From DASPTT01 sp035623275 (GTDB lineage: Bacteria > Actinomycetota > Acidimicrobiia > Acidimicrobiales > UBA8190), in assembly GCA_035623275.1 (NCBI GenBank), contig DASPTT010000085.1, positions 1-16,494 on the forward strand: a DNA stretch of 16,494 nucleotides, given 5' to 3'. Made by a program: the position numbers and the translations under genes. How positions within the stretch are numbered: the first letter of the stretch is position 1; each line of letters opens with the position of its first letter. The notes beneath the pieces are model-generated. The model searched no databases, was not told the origin of the DNA, and saw only the letters and a program-made list of their open reading frames with translations. Below, piece by piece: positions 13,079-16,494 of the stretch.

Positions 13079-15104
13079 TGTTCACCACCCCGATTCGGTC
13101 GAGCTTGACCTGCGGCCCGAGCTCGTTGACGGACAGGACGCCGAGCCTGGGCACGGCCGCGCCCAGCAGGCGCCGGATGGCGGGGCGAAGGCGCGTCGTG
13201 CAGACGAGCACGGGCTCTCGCCCACCTTGCTCGGCGGCCACCGTCAGGGCCTGGACCTCGCCGACGAGCCCCTCGGCCAGCGCGGGGTCGACCGTGAGGA
13301 CCGATCCGTCGTCGCCTGGCTTGACCGATTCGGCCAGCATTCGCTCGAAGCCGGCGTCGAAGGTGATCACCGGCAGCGTCCCGTCCTTGGCGAACATGGC
13401 GGTGATGGCGGGTCCCAGCGCGCTGCGGGCGGCCTCCAACAGGGCTTCGGGCTCCCTGCTGCTCCGGGCCCGCTCGGTCACTGCCTCGATGATGCGCACC
13501 AGGTCTCGGATGGGGACCCCCTCGTCGAGGAGCCCGCACAGCACGCGATGGAGGTCGGTCAGGCTCACCTGGGCGGTGGCCATCTCCTCGACGATGGCGG
13601 GGTCCGTGCCCCTGACCGCGTCGAGCAGGACCCGGACCTGCTGCGCGGAGAGGAGCCGCCCGGCCTGCACGGAGGCGATCTCTCCGAGGTGCGTGGTGAT
13701 CACCGAGGAGCGGTCGACCACCGTGGCGCCGGCCACCAGCGCCTGCTGGCGGAGCTCGGCGGGGACCCACTTGGCCGGGATGCCGAAGACGGGCTCGGTG
13801 GTCACGTCGCCGGGCAGGGTGTCGAGGCCGCCGCCGATAGCCAGCATGCGACCGGGCGGTGCCACCCCCTGCGCCACCTCCACCCCGTGGAGGCGGATGG
13901 CGTAGGTGTCGCCGATGAGCGTCACGTTGTCGCGGGTGCGCACCGGCGGGATGATCAGGCCCTTGTCGATGGCGAGCTTGCGGCGCAGGCCCTTGACGCG
14001 CTCGAGGAGGTCGCCCCCCTTGGTGGTGTCGACGAGGTCGACGAGCGACACCGCGAGCTCGAGCTCCAGGGGCTCGACGCGCATCTCCGCGGCCAGGGCC
14101 TGGGGGGTGTCGAGCGCGGGTGCCGATTCCTCGGCGGCCACCTCGGCGGCCGCCACCTCGGCGGAGGCAGAGGCGCCCGCGCGCACCCCGGCGAACCAGA
14201 TCGTCGCGCCCACGACGAGGAAGGGCAGGTGGGGGAGGCCGGGCACGATGGCCATCGCCGCCATGACGATCCCGGCGACCTGCAGGGCCCGGTGCTGGCG
14301 CCGGACCTGGCCCAGGAGGTCGGTGCCGAAGTCCTCGTCGTCGGTGGCCGCCCGGGTCACGACCAGGCCCGTCGAGATGGACAGCAGCAGCGCCGGGATC
14401 TGCGACACGAGGCCGTCGCCGACGCTCAAGAGGCTGTACTTGTGCACAGCGTCGCCCACGGACAGGTGCATCTGGACGATGCCCACGGCCAGCCCGCCGA
14501 CGAGGTTGATGGCGGTGATGACGACCGCGGCGATGGCGTCGCCCCGCACGAACTTCGACGCACCGTCCATCGCGCCGTAGAAGTCCGCTTCGTCGGCGAT
14601 CTCCCGGCGGCGCTGGCGAGCCTGCTGCTCGTCGATGAGTCCCGAGTTGAGATCCGCGTCGATGGCCATCTGCTTTCCGGGCATGGCATCGAGCGTGAAG
14701 CGAGCCGCCACCTCCGCCACCCGCCCCGCCCCGCTGGTGACCACGACGAATTGGATGACGATCAGGATCAGGAAGACGACCAAGCCGACGACGAGCTGGC
14801 CGCCGACGACGAAATTGCCGAAGCTCGAGATGACCGAGCCGGCGTACCCGTGGAGGAGCACGAGGCGCGTCGCGCTCACGTTGAGCGCCAGTCGGAACAA
14901 CGTGGCCACCAGGAGCACCGACGGGAAGACCGAGAAGTCCAGCGGGCGCTTCACGTGCATCGTCATCAGCAGGATGACGACGGCGGCCGTCATGTTCAGG
15001 CTGATGAGGAGGTCGAGCAGGATCGTCGGCATGGGCACGACGAGCATGACGACGATGGCGATGACGGCGGCCGGGACGCCGATCAAGCCGGTCCTGTTGC
15101 CCAT
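13053..15104 (-). CDS. flhA: Flagellar type III export gate protein FlhA
   Basis: FlhA is the nonameric export gate that uses the ion gradient and docks chaperone-substrate complexes such as FlgN-FlgK. The 683-residue product has a typical length. The N-terminal half has about eight helices, and the family signature RVAEVAARFTLDAMPGKQM lies at about residues 128-146, just after the fourth helix. Further matches are EADFYGAMDGASKFVRGD and VGDGLVSQIPALLLSISTG. An Ala/Glu-rich linker (about 310-335) leads to the cytoplasmic domain (about 350-683), ending NIVSAAQAL. The start ATG 15104 has AAGAGGAG close upstream. The frame continues to a TTG at 15185, but that adds an Arg-rich shadow and would begin at the predicted transcription start. 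flhB is not in front of it, unlike in many genomes. Confidence 0.96.
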   Translation of the reverse strand: MGNRTGLIGVPAAVIAIVVMLVVPMPTILLDLLISLNMTAAVVILLMTMHVKRPLDFSVFPSVLLVATLFRLALNVSATRLVLLHGYAGSVISSFGNFVVGGQLVVGLVVFLILIVIQFVVVTSGAGRVAEVAARFTLDAMPGKQMAIDADLNSGLIDEQQARQRRREIADEADFYGAMDGASKFVRGDAIAAVVITAINLVGGLAVGIVQMHLSVGDAVHKYSLLSVGDGLVSQIPALLLSISTGLVVTRAATDDEDFGTDLLGQVRRQHRALQVAGIVMAAMAIVPGLPHLPFLVVGATIWFAGVRAGASASAEVAAAEVAAEESAPALDTPQALAAEMRVEPLELELAVSLVDLVDTTKGGDLLERVKGLRRKLAIDKGLIIPPVRTRDNVTLIGDTYAIRLHGVEVAQGVAPPGRMLAIGGGLDTLPGDVTTEPVFGIPAKWVPAELRQQALVAGATVVDRSSVITTHLGEIASVQAGRLLSAQQVRVLLDAVRGTDPAIVEEMATAQVSLTDLHRVLCGLLDEGVPIRDLVRIIEAVTERARSSREPEALLEAARSALGPAITAMFAKDGTLPVITFDAGFERMLAESVKPGDDGSVLTVDPALAEGLVGEVQALTVAAEQGGREPVLVCTTRLRPAIRRLLGAAVPRLGVLSVNELGPQVKLDRIGVVNIVSAAQAL

Positions 15105-15188
15105 GGCTCCTCTTCGAGCGCGACCCGCACTGACTGTCGGCCCGGTCCCTGGCCATCCCCGCAACGCCGTCCTGGCCCTGCGCAAGAG

Positions 15189-15216
15189 GTATCGGAAGAA
15201 ATTGGGCGGCCCTTGA
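15189..15216 (-). promoter_or_regulatory. Sigma-28-type promoter of flhA-flhF
   Basis: On the minus strand TCAA (15216-15213) is followed by 16 nt and TCCGATAC (15196-15189). This is the third copy of the motif seen before flgN and flbD. The predicted start near 15182 gives a leader of about 78 nt before ATG 15104. The 147-bp gap here also holds a GC-only inverted repeat (ggcgcg 15226-15231, cgcgcc 15243-15248) that might end the upstream gene. Confidence 0.6.
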
Positions 15217-15251
15217 GGAAGGGTGGGCGCGTGCGCCGCGCGCGCGCCGGC

Positions 15252-16494
15252 TCAGGACGCGGCCGGGTCGTGCACGCCGGCGACCGTCGCCGCTGCCCAC
15301 CACGGGGGGTCCGCGTCGACCGGTCGTTGGTAGTACCAAAGGTTCCCGATGTTGCGGCCGTCGCCGCGCAGCGCGTCGCGCACTGCGCCCTCGACGCCAC
15401 CACCGAGGTCGTGGCGACCGGCGTGCGAGTTCTCGAAGTCGTCGCCGCAGATCACCCCGCCGGGCGCGAGGCGCGGCAGAGCCAGGTCGATCAGCTGCTT
15501 GGTCGCCTCGTAGGTGTGGCCCGCGTCGAGGTGGACGAAGGCGATCCCTTCGCCGGGCGGCATCCCGGTGAGGAAGTCACGGCCGTCCTGCCGGTGCACG
15601 TCGACGCATCGGTAGGGGGCGACGTTCGCCGTGAAGGTGGCGAAGACGTCGCGCTCGTGCAGGGCGTGCACGGTGGCGTGGTCGGTACCCTCGTCGACGT
15701 TCCCGAGCCACCAGTCGACCGCGTGTAGACGGCGGCCGCTCGGCTCCAGGACGCGGGCCAGGGCCACGGTGGACCGGCCCTCCCAGCAGCCGATCTCGAC
15801 GATGGCACCGTCGACGGCCCGGGTGAGGGTCGCGTCGAGGAGCCCGCAGAGCTCGGCGAGCTGCCCGTCGGGGTACCACTCCTCGTGGAAGACGACGCCG
15901 TCGTCGCCGGTGGCGTGGCCCGTCCCCTCGGTGCCCAGCGTGGCCACGAGGCCATCGGCCGTCGCCCGCGGCAAGAGGCCCCCGGCGCGCAGGTCGACGG
16001 CGAGTTCGTCGGCCCGCCGCGCCCGTGCGCCGTCCACCTCGACCCGCCCGCCGGCACGGAGCAGCCCGCGCAGGTGCGTGACGACGCGGGCGCGCTCGTC
16101 GCTCGGCAGCCCGCCGATCGTGGCCTCGGACACGCGGATGCGATCCAGCGACGCCGGGGCGAAGGGGAGGTCGTGGAGCGGGGCCTCCAGGGCCCCGTGC
16201 GCGGACCCGGGTAGGCCCACGCCGATCTCGTCGGGCGCGGGCACCAGGTCCCGGCCGATGGCGATGGCGGTCACGGGCGGGCGGACGCCGGTCGCCACCT
16301 CGAGCCCGAGCTTCGTGGCGCGGGCCTCGGGGTGGCGGGGGTCGATGGCCAGGGCCTGGTCGACGAGGCCCATGGCGTCGTCGATCGAACCGACGTGGGC
16401 GCTCACGACGGCCGCCTCGAGCAGGATGTCGGGCGCGGCGCCCCACAGCGCGGCCAAGCCGGCCAGCGACCCGGCGGCCTCGGCGTGGCGGCCG
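15252..16494 (-). CDS. TPR protein with relic and intact methyltransferase domains (N-terminus outside window)
   Basis: This is the 3' part of a larger gene. The frame is open through the right edge, and the edge sequence (GRHAEAAGSLAGL) is already TPR-like, so the TTG at 16457 is unlikely to be the start. A TPR unit (VGSIDDAMGLVDQALAIDPRHPEA) comes first. Next is a stretch like the second half of a Methyltransf_11 domain (LHDLPFAPASLDRIRVSEAT, then LRGLLRAGGRVEVDG; about 16030-16190) without its SAM-binding motif I. A Methyltransf_24-type domain follows: motif I IVEIGCWEGRST, acidic HAVDWW, HLDAGHTYEA and LAPGGVICGDDF. That domain should be active on an O- or N-acceptor, perhaps a sugar. Location next to flhA hints at flagellar or surface glycan modification, but this is inference. 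Confidence 0.82.
   Translation of the reverse strand, partial: GRHAEAAGSLAGLAALWGAAPDILLEAAVVSAHVGSIDDAMGLVDQALAIDPRHPEARATKLGLEVATGVRPPVTAIAIGRDLVPAPDEIGVGLPGSAHGALEAPLHDLPFAPASLDRIRVSEATIGGLPSDERARVVTHLRGLLRAGGRVEVDGARARRADELAVDLRAGGLLPRATADGLVATLGTEGTGHATGDDGVVFHEEWYPDGQLAELCGLLDATLTRAVDGAIVEIGCWEGRSTVALARVLEPSGRRLHAVDWWLGNVDEGTDHATVHALHERDVFATFTANVAPYRCVDVHRQDGRDFLTGMPPGEGIAFVHLDAGHTYEATKQLIDLALPRLAPGGVICGDDFENSHAGRHDLGGGVEGAVRDALRGDGRNIGNLWYYQRPVDADPPWWAAATVAGVHDPAAS

Noticed and set aside
15105..15185. TTG start for flhA at 15185
   Set aside because: The added residues are Arg-rich and unlike FlhA, and the codon sits on the predicted transcription start. ATG 15104 gives the usual length.
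13227..15728. An 833-codon plus-strand open frame opposite flhA
   Set aside because: It is a shadow of flhA and the methyltransferase gene in GC-rich DNA, with biased composition (long Asp/His/Arg runs).

Overview
The window is about 70% G+C with dense codon use and many long antisense shadow frames. It looks like chromosomal DNA from a motile high-GC actinobacterium. The combination of a full flagellar toolkit, an actinobacterial-type sortase and an exosortase fits the class Acidimicrobiia or a neighbouring deep actinobacterial lineage. That placement is inference from gene content, because no rRNA or tRNA is present.

Layout, left to right. (1) 2-3212, plus strand: a cell-surface processing pair. 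An exosortase with a fused EpsI-like tail (5' end probably outside the window) is followed 4 nt later by a class E-like sortase with a long cytoplasmic N-terminus. A perfect 10-bp inverted repeat closes this unit. (2) 3231-4055, minus: a DivIVA-like coiled-coil/proline-rich protein of unknown function. (3) 4181-4942, minus: an AqpZ-type aquaporin. (4) 5137-5430, plus: csrA with a TATACT promoter, a strong ribosome binding site and overlapping CsrA-type GGA motifs. (5) 5385-15104, minus: flagellar genes in three transcription units, read right to left: flhA-flhF-101-aa membrane protein; flbD-motA-motB-fliL (ATGA-coupled); flgN-flgK-flgL-fliW. The last gene, fliW, runs 46 bp into the 3' end of the convergent csrA gene. 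(6) 15252-16494, minus: the 3' part of a TPR/methyltransferase protein running off the right edge.

How it works together. FlhA is the export gate. FlhF normally places or regulates flagella, but this copy has lost its GTPase motifs. MotA/MotB/FliL form and tune the stator, and FlbD is a small regulator. FlgN chaperones FlgK and FlgL, the hook-filament junction proteins. FliW and CsrA form the known partner switch that links flagellin secretion to flagellin translation. The basal-body, switch and hook genes (fliM, fliN, fliPQR, flhB, flgE and others) and flagellin are not here.

The most striking non-coding signal is a shared motif, TCA(A/T)-N15/16-(G/T)CCGAT(A/G)(C/A). It lies in front of each of the three minus-strand flagellar units and matches the sigma-28/FliA-WhiG promoter type. 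The other main points of interest are the pseudo-GTPase FlhF, the overlapping convergent csrA/fliW pair, the adjacent exosortase and sortase, and a relic methyltransferase domain inside the right-edge gene. No mobile element, CRISPR array or RNA gene was found, and no stretch over 300 bp lacks a gene.
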